The translations under genes and the position numbers were made by a program. Shown here in pieces: positions 1 through 8,600 of a DNA stretch of 41,961 bases. Every line of letters starts with the position of its first letter. Position 1 is the stretch's first letter. This DNA comes from Acidobacteriota bacterium (GTDB lineage Bacteria; Acidobacteriota; JAAYUB01). The notes beneath the pieces were generated by a model, which ran no database searches, was not told where the DNA came from, and saw only the letters and a list, made by a program, of their open reading frames with translations. The stretch lies in contig JAGOHA010000017.1 of NCBI GenBank assembly GCA_017996395.1, forward strand, positions 1 through 41,961, given 5' to 3'.

Positions 1-145
1 GCTGGGTGCTGGGTGCTGGGGTATGAGATCCAGGATTCGGGATCCAGAACAGGGACCCAGAACCAGGTCCCAGCACCCAGGTCCCAGGTCCGATTTCCGA
101 TGTCTGATGATCGGATACGAGCCTCGAACCCCGAGCCCCGAGCCG
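1..145. repeat. Modular intergenic repeat, copy A (inverted orientation)
   Basis: This gene-free edge holds GCTGGGTGCTGGG units, then CCCAGGTCCCAGGTCC arms, CCGATG units and a GAGCCTCGA block. The order is the reverse of copy G at the right end of the window, so this copy lies in the opposite orientation. The two arm types (GGGTGCTGGG and CAGCACCCAGG) could fold into a long imperfect hairpin. The left end may be cut by the window edge. No coding potential is credible here. Confidence 0.7.
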
Positions 146-2191
146 TCAGTTCGGAATGACGATCTGGGCGCCGGCCTGGAGGCGGTCGGAACTCAGGGAG
201 TTGGCGCGCTTGAGGCTGGCCACGTCGGTGCCGTAGTGGCGGGCGATGGCCGAGAGGGTCTCGCCCTTGCGGACGGTGTGAAAGCGCGGGGCGCCGCCCC
301 GCGGCGCCGCGGCGGCTGTCGCCGCGGCCGGGCCGGCGGCGCCGGGTATCCGCAGCGACTGACCCGGCTTGATCACGCCGCCGCGCTGCAGCCCGTTGGC
401 GGCCAGCAGGTCGTCCAGCGCCACTCCGTGGCTGCGGGCGATGCCGAACAGCGTGTCGCCGGCCTTGACCGTGTAGGTGCCCCCCGCCCCGCTTGACGCG
501 GTCCGCGCCGCCGGACCCGCGCTGCGGGCCGGTTCCCGCAGGCGGAGGGTCTGCCCCGCGCGGAGGGCCGGGCCGGGCAATTGGTTCCACGACATCAGCT
601 GGGCCACGGAAACCTGCGTCCGGCGGGAGATGCTCCATAGGGTGTCGCCCCGCCGCACCCGGTAGGTGGCGCCGGCGTAGGCGACCGGACGGGGTTCCGG
701 CTCGGCGGCCGCTCGGGCGGGCCGGCTGAAGTCCGACACGGGCACCTGCAGCACCTGGCCGATGCTCAGGATCGCCCGCTTGCTCCGGATGTCGTTGAAG
801 TCCATCAACGCCGAGAGCGACACATCGTACTTGCGGCAAATTTTGTACAGGGTGTCCCCCTTGGCCACCACGTGCTCCAGGTACATGAGGCGCTCCTTGA
901 CCGGCAGGTCGTAGAGGAGCGCCAGCACTTCCTGGCGGGTGTCCACGGGGACACGCAACGGGTACGTTTTGGCATCCGGCGGCGTGAGCATGCGTCGCAG
1001 CGCCGGGTTGAGCTCCTGGAGCGTCTCGGCGGGAACGCCGATGGTTTCCGCCACCACCCGGAGGTCGGTGGGCGAGGGGATCTCCACGAGGATGCCCGTC
1101 CAGGCGTCCTGCGGCTCCACGCGGATGTCGAACCGCTCGGGATTCTTGCCCACGATGATGGAGGCCAGGATGGCCGGGACGTAGTTGCGGGTTTCGCGGG
1201 GCAGCAGGCGCTGCTCGGCCATCTCCCAGAAATCGCGGTCGGGATGGCGGTTCAGGATCCGCTGGATGCGGCCCTCGCCGGAGTTGTACGCGGCCAGCAC
1301 CAGGTACCAGTCGCCGAACATTCCGTAGAGGTCTTTCATGTACCGGCAGGCGGCGCGGGTGGCTTTCTCGGGGTCGGAGCGCTCGTCCACCCACCAGTCC
1401 ACGCGGAGCCCGTAGCGGCGGCCGGTCCACTGGATGAACTGCCAGAGCCCCTTGGCGCGGGCGCGGGAGTAGGCGCTGATCTTGAAGTTGCTCTCCACGA
1501 GCCCGAAGTAGATCAGGTCGAGGGGAATGCCCTCCTCCCGGAAAATCCGCTGGAACATCTCGTGGAAGCGGGTGAGCCGGCCGAGACCCTGCGCCACCTG
1601 GTCCCGCTTGACGCCGGTGGTCAGCTGGCTGATGTAGGCCATCACCTCGCGGTTGACATAGACCGGCAAGTCGTAGTGCTGCCGGAGGATGTCCTCCTCG
1701 ATCAGGTGCTCGATTTCCGGATCGATCTCGGCCGGCGTGAGGGATGCGTCGAGCAGCGTGTCGAGCGGCGGCGCCTCCGGATCGGGGATGTCCTCGTCCT
1801 CGCCGGAGTCGGGGAAGAGGCCGAGCCGGTCGCGGTGCAGGTCGATCCGCGCCAGCAGCTCCGCCAGCCGGGCCTGGAACAGGGGCGAGCCGTCCAGCTC
1901 GACCCCCGAGAAAAAGATGCTCTCCAGCGCGTAGGTCATTTCCCGGACGGCCCACTCGGTGTTGTTCGTGTCGGCGAAGAGCTCGCCCAGCTCGAAGGCG
2001 GCGAAGCTCTCGCTGATGCGATCCGCCTCGGGCGAGGCGCCGAGATCGCGGTCGTGCAGCTGGTAGGCGACCGGCGCGGACCGCGGCGGCAGGGGGAGCT
2101 CCAGCGGGCTCATGGAGGTGCTGGCGAGGCCGGCAAAGCCGAACAGCGGCAGGAGGATCGCTACGAGCCGGGAAGGATACTTTGCAACCAT
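146..2191 (-). CDS. LysM-containing membrane-associated lytic murein transglycosylase (MltD-like)
   Basis: A 681-residue exported cell-wall enzyme expected to cleave the glycan strands of peptidoglycan in the periplasm. A hydrophobic stretch at residues 9-24 looks like a signal sequence. The SLT domain spans about 212-345 and contains the family signature with catalytic Glu233 in GLVESNF, followed by AKGLWQF and the AAYNSGEGRI motif. Four LysM peptidoglycan-binding repeats follow at about 440-485, 510-553, 573-616 and 638-680, each with the GDTL or GETL signature, joined by Ala/Pro linkers. A degenerate LysM-like stretch lies at 373-416. One catalytic domain followed by several LysM units is the MltD arrangement. 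GGGAG abuts the start codon with no spacer, and the promoter (2201-2230) puts transcription start only about 3 bases upstream, so the message may be leaderless. Confidence 0.93.
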   Translation of the reverse strand: MVAKYPSRLVAILLPLFGFAGLASTSMSPLELPLPPRSAPVAYQLHDRDLGASPEADRISESFAAFELGELFADTNNTEWAVREMTYALESIFFSGVELDGSPLFQARLAELLARIDLHRDRLGLFPDSGEDEDIPDPEAPPLDTLLDASLTPAEIDPEIEHLIEEDILRQHYDLPVYVNREVMAYISQLTTGVKRDQVAQGLGRLTRFHEMFQRIFREEGIPLDLIYFGLVESNFKISAYSRARAKGLWQFIQWTGRRYGLRVDWWVDERSDPEKATRAACRYMKDLYGMFGDWYLVLAAYNSGEGRIQRILNRHPDRDFWEMAEQRLLPRETRNYVPAILASIIVGKNPERFDIRVEPQDAWTGILVEIPSPTDLRVVAETIGVPAETLQELNPALRRMLTPPDAKTYPLRVPVDTRQEVLALLYDLPVKERLMYLEHVVAKGDTLYKICRKYDVSLSALMDFNDIRSKRAILSIGQVLQVPVSDFSRPARAAAEPEPRPVAYAGATYRVRRGDTLWSISRRTQVSVAQLMSWNQLPGPALRAGQTLRLREPARSAGPAARTASSGAGGTYTVKAGDTLFGIARSHGVALDDLLAANGLQRGGVIKPGQSLRIPGAAGPAAATAAAAPRGGAPRFHTVRKGETLSAIARHYGTDVASLKRANSLSSDRLQAGAQIVIPN

Positions 2192-2200
2192 CTCCCGGCC

Positions 2201-2230
2201 ATCTTAGACCGGGCGCCGCGAAACTGTCAA
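2201..2230 (-). promoter_or_regulatory. Sigma-70-like promoter of the lytic transglycosylase gene
   Basis: On the minus strand a perfect TTGACA (2225-2230) is followed after 18 bases by TAAGAT (2201-2206). The predicted transcription start near 2194 is almost on the start codon at 2191. Confidence 0.6.
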
Positions 2231-2289
2231 CCGATAATGCGTCCGAGAGCCTCTGTCGGTGGGGGTCTCCGCCCGGTGTCCCGGCGCGC

Positions 2290-3243
2290 TCAGGAGGACG
2301 CGACCGGCTCCACCACGCCCATGCGGCGGAATTTCTCAGTTCGCGACAGGGGCAGTCCGTCGAAGGGGAGGGTCATCAATTCGGTCAGGTGCCGCTCCAC
2401 CGCGTCGCCCAGCGCCCGGGCGGTGGCGTCCCAGTCCGTGTGGGCGCCTTCCGGCGGCTCGGGCACGATCTCGTCGATGATGCCGAGCCGCTTCAGGTCG
2501 CGGCTGGTGAGCCCCAGGTTGTGGGCGGCGGCCTCGGCGTGTCCCTGGTCTTTCCAGAGGATGGCCGAGCAGCTCTCCGGGGAGATCACCGAGTAGACCG
2601 CGTTCTCCAGCATCAGGATCCGGTCGCCCACCCCGATGCCCAGCGCCCCGCCGGAGCCGCCCTCCCCGATGACGCTGACGACGACCGGCACGCGCAGGCG
2701 GGCCATCTCGCGGAGGTTGTAGGCGATGGCCTCGGCCTGGCCGCGCTCCTCCGCGCCGATGCCGGGGAAGGCGCCCGGCGTGTCGATGAACGTCAGAATC
2801 GGCTTGCGGAACTTCTCGGCCAGCCGCATCGCCCGGAGCGCCTTGCGGTAGCCCTCCGGTTGCATCATCCCGAAGTTGCGGTGCTTCCGCTCGGCCAGGT
2901 TGCGCCCCTTCTGCTGACCCACCACCACCACGGGCCGGGTGCGGAACCAGCCGAAGCCGGTGATGACCGCCGGGTCGTCGGCATACTTGCGGTCGCCGTG
3001 GATCTCCTCGAAGTCGGTGACGAGCCGTTCGACGAGGTCCAGGGAGTAGGGCCGGTTCTCGTGCCGGGCCAGCTTGATCCGCTGCCACGGGGTGATCTGC
3101 TCGTAGATGCGCCCGCGCACCTGGCGGATCTTCTCGCGGAGGATCTCCAGGGCGCGTCGGGCCGATTCGTCGTCGCCGAACCGCTCGAGTTCGGCCAGCT
3201 GGCTTTCCAGATCTTTGAGCAGTGCGCTGTGCCAGTCGTTCAT
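2290..3243 (-). CDS. accA: Acetyl-CoA carboxylase carboxyltransferase subunit alpha
   Basis: A 317-residue protein, the usual AccA length. With AccD it transfers carboxyl from carboxybiotin to acetyl-CoA, making malonyl-CoA in the first step of fatty acid synthesis. It aligns along its length with known AccA proteins: the N-terminal helix (LESQLAELERFGDD), ARHENRPYSLDLV, the GDRKYADD block, KGRNLAERKHRNFGM, the IDTPGAFPGIGAEERGQ motif and the GEGGSGGALGIGVGD oxyanion region. The start MNDWHS was chosen because it matches the family N-terminus; an in-frame ATG at 3276 lies in the AT-rich promoter-like zone and is less likely. No accD or biotin gene is nearby. It is divergent from the RNA methyltransferase gene, and the 84-base gap must hold both promoters. 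Confidence 0.97.
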   Translation of the reverse strand: MNDWHSALLKDLESQLAELERFGDDESARRALEILREKIRQVRGRIYEQITPWQRIKLARHENRPYSLDLVERLVTDFEEIHGDRKYADDPAVITGFGWFRTRPVVVVGQQKGRNLAERKHRNFGMMQPEGYRKALRAMRLAEKFRKPILTFIDTPGAFPGIGAEERGQAEAIAYNLREMARLRVPVVVSVIGEGGSGGALGIGVGDRILMLENAVYSVISPESCSAILWKDQGHAEAAAHNLGLTSRDLKRLGIIDEIVPEPPEGAHTDWDATARALGDAVERHLTELMTLPFDGLPLSRTEKFRRMGVVEPVASS

Positions 3244-3259
3244 GAACGCCCCAATCGTT

Positions 3260-3289
3260 TTGATTTCGCCGGGCATTTTAACATACAAT
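3260..3289 (+). promoter_or_regulatory. Candidate promoter of the RNA methyltransferase gene
   Basis: TTGATT (3260-3265), an 18-base spacer and TACAAT (3284-3289) lie 39 bases upstream of the ATG at 3328. It overlaps the short divergent region shared with accA. Confidence 0.5.
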
Positions 3290-3327
3290 GGCGCCGCGCC
3301 ACCGAATTCAGCGCCGGGGGGTGGGTC

Positions 3328-4104
3328 ATGGAGCTCATCAGCAGTCGCACCAACGACCAGGTGAAGCAGTTCATCCGGGTGCGGGAGGGGACGTACGACA
3401 ATCCGCTCTGCTTCGCCGTCGAGGGCGCCAAGCTTCTGGTGGAGGTCGCCCGCTCGGAGCACGCGGTGCTGCAGGTGTTCGTCGTGCAGGGGTACGAGGA
3501 CAAGCTGCCGCCGGTGCCGGCTCACCAGGTCTTCGCGGTGACCCCGGAGGTCATGCACAAGCTGTCGGGTCTCAAGTCGCCGGCCTGGGTGGCGGCGCTC
3601 TGCTGCCGGAAGGAGTCGCGGGGGCCCGGTCAGGTCCTGCGGCGGACGCCCTGGCTGGTGCTGGACGGCGTCCAGGATCCGGGCAACGTCGGCAGCATCC
3701 TCCGGTCGGCCGAGGCGCTGGGACATGTCCCGGTGGTGCTCCTGCCGCCGGCGCCGTCCCCCTTCCAGGAGAAAGTCATCCGGACCAGCATGGGTTCGGC
3801 GCTGCGGGCGCCCTACTGGCGGCCGCCGGATGCCGAGACCTTCCTCGTCCGGGTGCGCGAGCGCGGGGTCCGGCTCTGGGCGCTCGACGTCAAGGGCGAG
3901 GTCGACCTGGCCGACTTGCCGGCGGAGTCCGGCCAGGCGTTCATCATCGGCGGTGAGGGGCACGGGCTCTCGGGCGGGATCGCCGCCGCGGTGGAGCGGA
4001 CCGTGCGCATCCCCATCCGGGCGCAGGTGGAATCGCTGAACGCGGCCGCGGCCGCGGCCATCCTGCTCTACCATCTGAGCGCCCGTCGGCGCGAATCCCG
4101 CTAG
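3328..4104 (+). CDS. SpoU/TrmH-family RNA 2'-O-methyltransferase
   Basis: A 258-residue cytoplasmic enzyme expected to methylate a ribose 2'-OH in rRNA or tRNA using S-adenosylmethionine. The N-terminal 100 residues (SSRTNDQVKQFIRVREG, CFAVEGAKLLVEV) form the substrate-binding domain of the RlmB/TsnR type. The C-terminal SPOUT domain shows all three motifs: DGVQDPGNVGSILRSAEA (about 113-130), GGEGHGL (about 208-214) and VESLNAAAAAAILLY (about 234-248), which build the trefoil knot and cofactor pocket. The ATG follows GGGGGGTGGG. Which nucleotide is methylated cannot be told from sequence. The gap to rarA is 20 bases and both are on the plus strand, so they may be co-transcribed. Confidence 0.93.
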   Translation: MELISSRTNDQVKQFIRVREGTYDNPLCFAVEGAKLLVEVARSEHAVLQVFVVQGYEDKLPPVPAHQVFAVTPEVMHKLSGLKSPAWVAALCCRKESRGPGQVLRRTPWLVLDGVQDPGNVGSILRSAEALGHVPVVLLPPAPSPFQEKVIRTSMGSALRAPYWRPPDAETFLVRVRERGVRLWALDVKGEVDLADLPAESGQAFIIGGEGHGLSGGIAAAVERTVRIPIRAQVESLNAAAAAAILLYHLSARRRESR

Positions 4105-4124
4105 TCCTTCTGGAGAACATCGCG

Positions 4125-5528
4125 ATGGGCGGCAAAGGCAAGCAGGAACCGAACCAGGCTCCCCCCCTGTTTCCGGCCGAGGAGGCCGTGGAGGCGGAGG
4201 AGCCCCGCGTCCCGCTGGCGGAGCGGATGCGGCCGCGGACGCTGGACGAGTTCCGGGGGCAGGCGCATATCGTCGGGGAGGGGAAGCCCCTGCGCCGGAT
4301 GATCGAGTCGCGGCGCATCCCCTCGCTGATCCTGTGGGGCCCGCCCGGCACGGGCAAGAGCACCCTGGCCCACGTCATCGCCCGCACCCTCGACACCCAC
4401 TTCGTGAGCTACAGCGCCGTGCTGACGGGCATCAAGGAAGTGCGCGACGTCATGAGCGACGCGGCCTACTTCTTCGAGCGGACCGGGCGGCAGACACTCA
4501 TCTTCATCGACGAGATCCACCGGTTCAACAAGTCCCAGCAGGACGCCTTCCTGCCGTTTGTGGAGAAGGGGCAGGTCCTGCTCATCGGCACCACCACCGT
4601 CAACCCCAGCTTCGACCTCAACGCGGCCCTGATGAGCCGGGTCAAGGTGCTCACCCTGAGGTCGCTGGACGTGGCCGACATCGAGTCGATCCTGGCCGAG
4701 GCCCTGGCCGACCCGGACCGCGGCCTGGGCCGGCTGGGTCTGCAGGTCCCGCCGGAGCTGCTGCACAAGATCGCGGTGTTCTCCTCCGGCGACGCGCGCC
4801 GCGGCCTGAACCTGCTGGAGCAGCTGGCCGACTACGCCGAGCAGCGGGGCGTCGCGCCCACCGACGAGGAGCTGCGCGAGGTGCTCCACCAGAAGGTGCT
4901 GCTTTACGACAAGGACGGCGAGGAACACTACAACCTGCTTTCGGCGCTGCACAAGTCGATGCGCAACTCCGACCCCGACGCCACGGTCTACTGGGTGGTC
5001 CGGATGCTCGAGGCCGGCGAGGATCCGCGGAACGTCTGCCGGCGCATCCTCCAGTGCGCGTCGGAGGATGTGGGGCTGGCCGACAACCAGGCCCTGCATG
5101 TGGCCGTCCAGGCCTGGCAGGCCTATGAGCTGATGGGCCTGCCCGAGGGCCGGCTGGCCATCCTGCAGGCGGCGGTGTACGTGGCCGTCGCCCCCAAGTC
5201 CAACGCCCTGCTCCGGGCCTGGGCCGCCGCCCATCGTGACGTGGCTGAGAGCAGCGCCGAAGGCGTGCCGCTGCACCTGCGCAACGCGCCCACCCGCCTC
5301 ATGGAGGCGGAAGGCTACGGGGAGGGCTACCTGTACGCCCATGATTACCCCGAAGGGACCACGGACATGACCGGTCTGCCGCCCGCCCTGGCCGGCCGGA
5401 TTTACTACGAGCCGTCCGGGGCGGGCCTCGAGGCCCGCATCCGCGAGAAACTGCGGGAAATCGCCGAGCGGAAGGCCGCGTTCGCCAAACGGCGGCCGGA
5501 CGGTCGGAAAGGCCGCCGGACCGAGTGA
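4125..5528 (+). CDS. rarA: Replication-associated recombination protein A (AAA ATPase)
   Basis: A 467-residue AAA+ ATPase of the RarA/MgsA/WRNIP1 family, which acts at stalled replication forks and on single-stranded DNA gaps. The clamp-loader-like core has Walker A [9 protein letters not shown] (72-80), Walker B [18 protein letters not shown] (from 127), a sensor region [18 protein letters not shown], and the family C-terminal domain with [27 protein letters not shown]-type sequence (here [11 protein letters not shown]), which forms the tetramer. The extension after [17 protein letters not shown] ends in a basic tail ([11 protein letters not shown]). The N-terminus is about 30 residues longer than the conserved core and may start slightly late. 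The gene is followed by the separately promoted kinase gene. Confidence 0.96.
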   Translation: [467 protein letters not shown]

Positions 5529-5546
5529 AAGAGCTTGAAAACGTGA

Positions 5547-5563
5547 TGTAAATCATGTTTACA
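5547..5563. promoter_or_regulatory. Perfect inverted repeat TGTAAA-N5-TTTACA, likely operator
   Basis: TGTAAA (5547-5552) and TTTACA (5558-5563) form a perfect dyad around TCATG. The right half is also the -35 element of the downstream promoter, so a protein bound here would occlude RNA polymerase. The cognate regulator is unknown. Confidence 0.6.
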
Positions 5564-5586
5564 ATGTCTGGTGGATACGTTACAAT
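5558..5586 (+). promoter_or_regulatory. Sigma-70-like promoter of the kinase fusion gene
   Basis: TTTACA (5558-5563), a 17-base spacer and TACAAT (5581-5586) give a near-consensus promoter. Transcription should start near 5593, giving a leader of about 27 bases with GAGGGAGAG before the ATG at 5620. Confidence 0.75.
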
Positions 5587-5619
5587 CCGGGTAATTCTGG
5601 TCTAGCCGAGGGAGAGTGA

Positions 5620-8600
5620 ATGAGCGACAAGAAGATCTTGGTTGCTGACTACAACACGCGGGAGCTTCAGCAGCTGAAGAAGATTTTCACCGATGCCGGC
5701 TTTGAAGTCGTCACGGTGCAGGACGGAAAAGCGGCCCTCGACTCGTTCGAGGCGGACAAGCCGGACGTCGTGCTCCTCTCGGCCATGCTGTCCAAGATCA
5801 ACGGGTTCGACGTCTGCCGGAAGATCAAGGACACCGAGACCGGCCGCAACGTTCCGGTGATCATCGCCACCTCGGTGTACAAGGGCCAGAAGTACCGCAA
5901 TAAGGCCCTGCACGAAAACGGCGCCAGCGAATTCATCGAGAAGCCCGTGCCCGACAACGTCATCCTGGAAACCGTCCAGCGGTTCATGGGCGACACTCGG
6001 AGCCTCATCGACACGCACCGGAGCGAATTCATCGACAAGATGGCCAAGGAGTCGGTTGCCGAAGCTCCGCCGGCACCCCCGCCGAAGCCGGCCCCGGCAC
6101 CGGCGGCCAAGGCCCCGGCGCCGCCGCCCCAACCCGCTCCGGAACCGCCCAAGCCGAAACCGGCGCCCGCCGCTCCGAAACCCGCGGACGTGGAGAGCCG
6201 CTTCGAACAGGAGATCGCCGCGACGCTGATCGCCTCGGAAACCCCGGCGGCGGCCGAGATGGACGACTCCATGGACAAGCTGCTCAGCGACACGCTCTCC
6301 GGCCTGGGACTCGACCTCGGCAAGGGCAAGCCCAAGGCAGCCCCCGCGCCGGCGCCCCCGCCGCCGGTGGTCAGCGAAGCCAAGAAAACCGAGGCCGCCC
6401 TTGAAAAGCTCGTGGAGTCGGCCAGCCAGGCGACGGCGCCCCCGCCGCCGCTGCTCGGTCCCGACACCGGCGAAATCCGCTTCGACCAGTTGCAAAAGGA
6501 AGTGAAGGCAGCCGGGGAACCGGCCGCGGCCAAGGTGGACGCGGTGGAGGCTTTCCTCCGCTCCTTCGACACCGATCTGGAGAAGAAGCTCAGCGATACG
6601 CTCAGCGGCGTGGGCCTGTCCGACACCAGCATCGACAAGGTGATCCAGCCCAAGGCGGAGGAGCCGGCGCCGGTCGACTCGAAGCCGAAGCCCGCCCCCG
6701 TCCCGCCCCCCCCGGTGGAGCCCGAGCACGAGGAAGGCACCAAGTTCGGGGATTACATTCTGGACCGGAAGATCGGCCACGGCGGCATGGCGGAGCTGTT
6801 CCGCGCGAAGAAGCGGGGCCAGGAAGGCTTCCAGAAGATCGTCGCCATCAAGCGGATCCTGCCCCATCTGTCGGACAACCAGGAACTCGTCACCATGTTC
6901 ATCGACGAGGCGAAGATCGCCGCCCAGTTGTCCCACCAAAACATCGTCACCATCTTCGATTTCGGCAAGATCAACCACTCGTTCTACATCGCGATGGAGT
7001 TCGTGGACGGTTTCGATTTCAAAAAGATCCTGAGCCGGGCGAAGGAGCTGGGCATCCGGCTGCCCCACAAGCTCGCCGCCCACATCGCCCTGCAGATCGC
7101 CAGCGCGCTGGACTACGCGCACTTCAAGAAGGACTTCGGCAATAAGGAAATGAACATCGTCCACCGGGATGTCAGCCCGCAGAACATCCTGATCTCCCGG
7201 GAGGGCGAGGTGAAGCTGGTGGATTTCGGCATCTCCAAGGCCGAGTCCAAGATCCACCACACCGTCAAGGGGGCGCTCAAGGGCAAGCTCCTGTACATGA
7301 GCCCCGAACAGGCCTGGGGCAAGCCGGTGGACAAGCGGTCGGACCTCTTCTCGCTGGGCATCGTGCTCTGCGAGGCCATCAGCGGCAAGGTCCTGTTCGA
7401 GGATTCCTCCGAATTTGACGTCCTCGAGAAAGTCCGCTCCGGCAAGATCCCGATCCTTGAAAACGAGATGCCCTCCCTGCCGCCGCGGCTCAAGAACATC
7501 ATCAACAAGGCGCTCCAGATCGACATCGGCCAGCGCTACCAGACCGCCGGCGAAATGGCCAAGGACCTGCACGATTACCTCAGCACCGGCAAGCAGCGGC
7601 CGTCGCCCAAGGACCTGGCCACGTTCCTGACCCGGATGTTCCCCGACGCGTTCGGTTTGAAGGAGAGCGAGGTCCGCAACCTGAGCTTCGACGAGTTCAT
7701 GGAGCGGGAAGATGCCCTGCCGCCGAAGGCCATGAGCGAGGAGACGGTCATCCTGGAATCCGAGGAGATGGCCGGCCTCGAAGAGATCCGCCCCGCCGCG
7801 GAGATGCCGGTGGCGCTCGAAGAAGACGAGATCGTGGTGGACGGCAAGTTCCAGCCGCCGCCGCTGGTGCAGGAGCCGATCCCGCCCAAGAAGGCCGCCG
7901 CCCCGCCGATCGCGCCCGTCGAGGAAAAACCGGCGGTGATCCGCAAGGAAAAGAAGAAGGCGCCCGAGCCGGTCAAGCCGAAAGCGGAACCGGTGAAGGC
8001 GAAGGTGGAGCCCGCGCCACCGCGGAAGGAGGCGCCGCCGCCGAAGAAGGAGGCGGTCCCGCCGCCGAAGAAGGAAGCCGTGCCCCCGCCGGCTGAGGAA
8101 AAGAAAGTCCTCACGAAGCGGTTGAAGGAGAAGCCGGCGGCCGAAAAACCGATGTTCGGTGATGTGGCGGCCGCGTCGAAGAGCTCCAACAAGGGACTGG
8201 TCATCGGCATCATCGCCGCCCTGGTGATCATCGCGGCGGGTGTGGCCGCCTACCTGATGTTCTTCAACAAGCCGGCTGTGCCGGGGCAGCCGGAACCCAT
8301 CGCCGCGGGCGCCACCGAACCGGCCGCTCCGGGTGAACCGACTCCTGCCGCCGGCGAACCGACCGCGCCCGCCGGCACCACCCCCGCCGCCACTCCGGCG
8401 GCGGCGACCGATGCCAAGCCTGAAACCAAGCCCCAGCCGCAACCCGCTCCGACCAAACCGGGCCAGCCGACGACGGTGGCCCAGCAGCCGCAACCCACGC
8501 CGGCACCGGCGAAACCAGCCACGACTGCCGCGACTCAGCCGGCAGCCCAGCCCGTCGCCCAGCCGGCCGAACCGAAACCGGAACCGGCGAAACCGGCAAC

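Noticed and set aside
872-2596. A 574-codon plus-strand frame across the transglycosylase and accA ends
   Set aside because: It is antisense to two well-supported genes and resembles no protein family.
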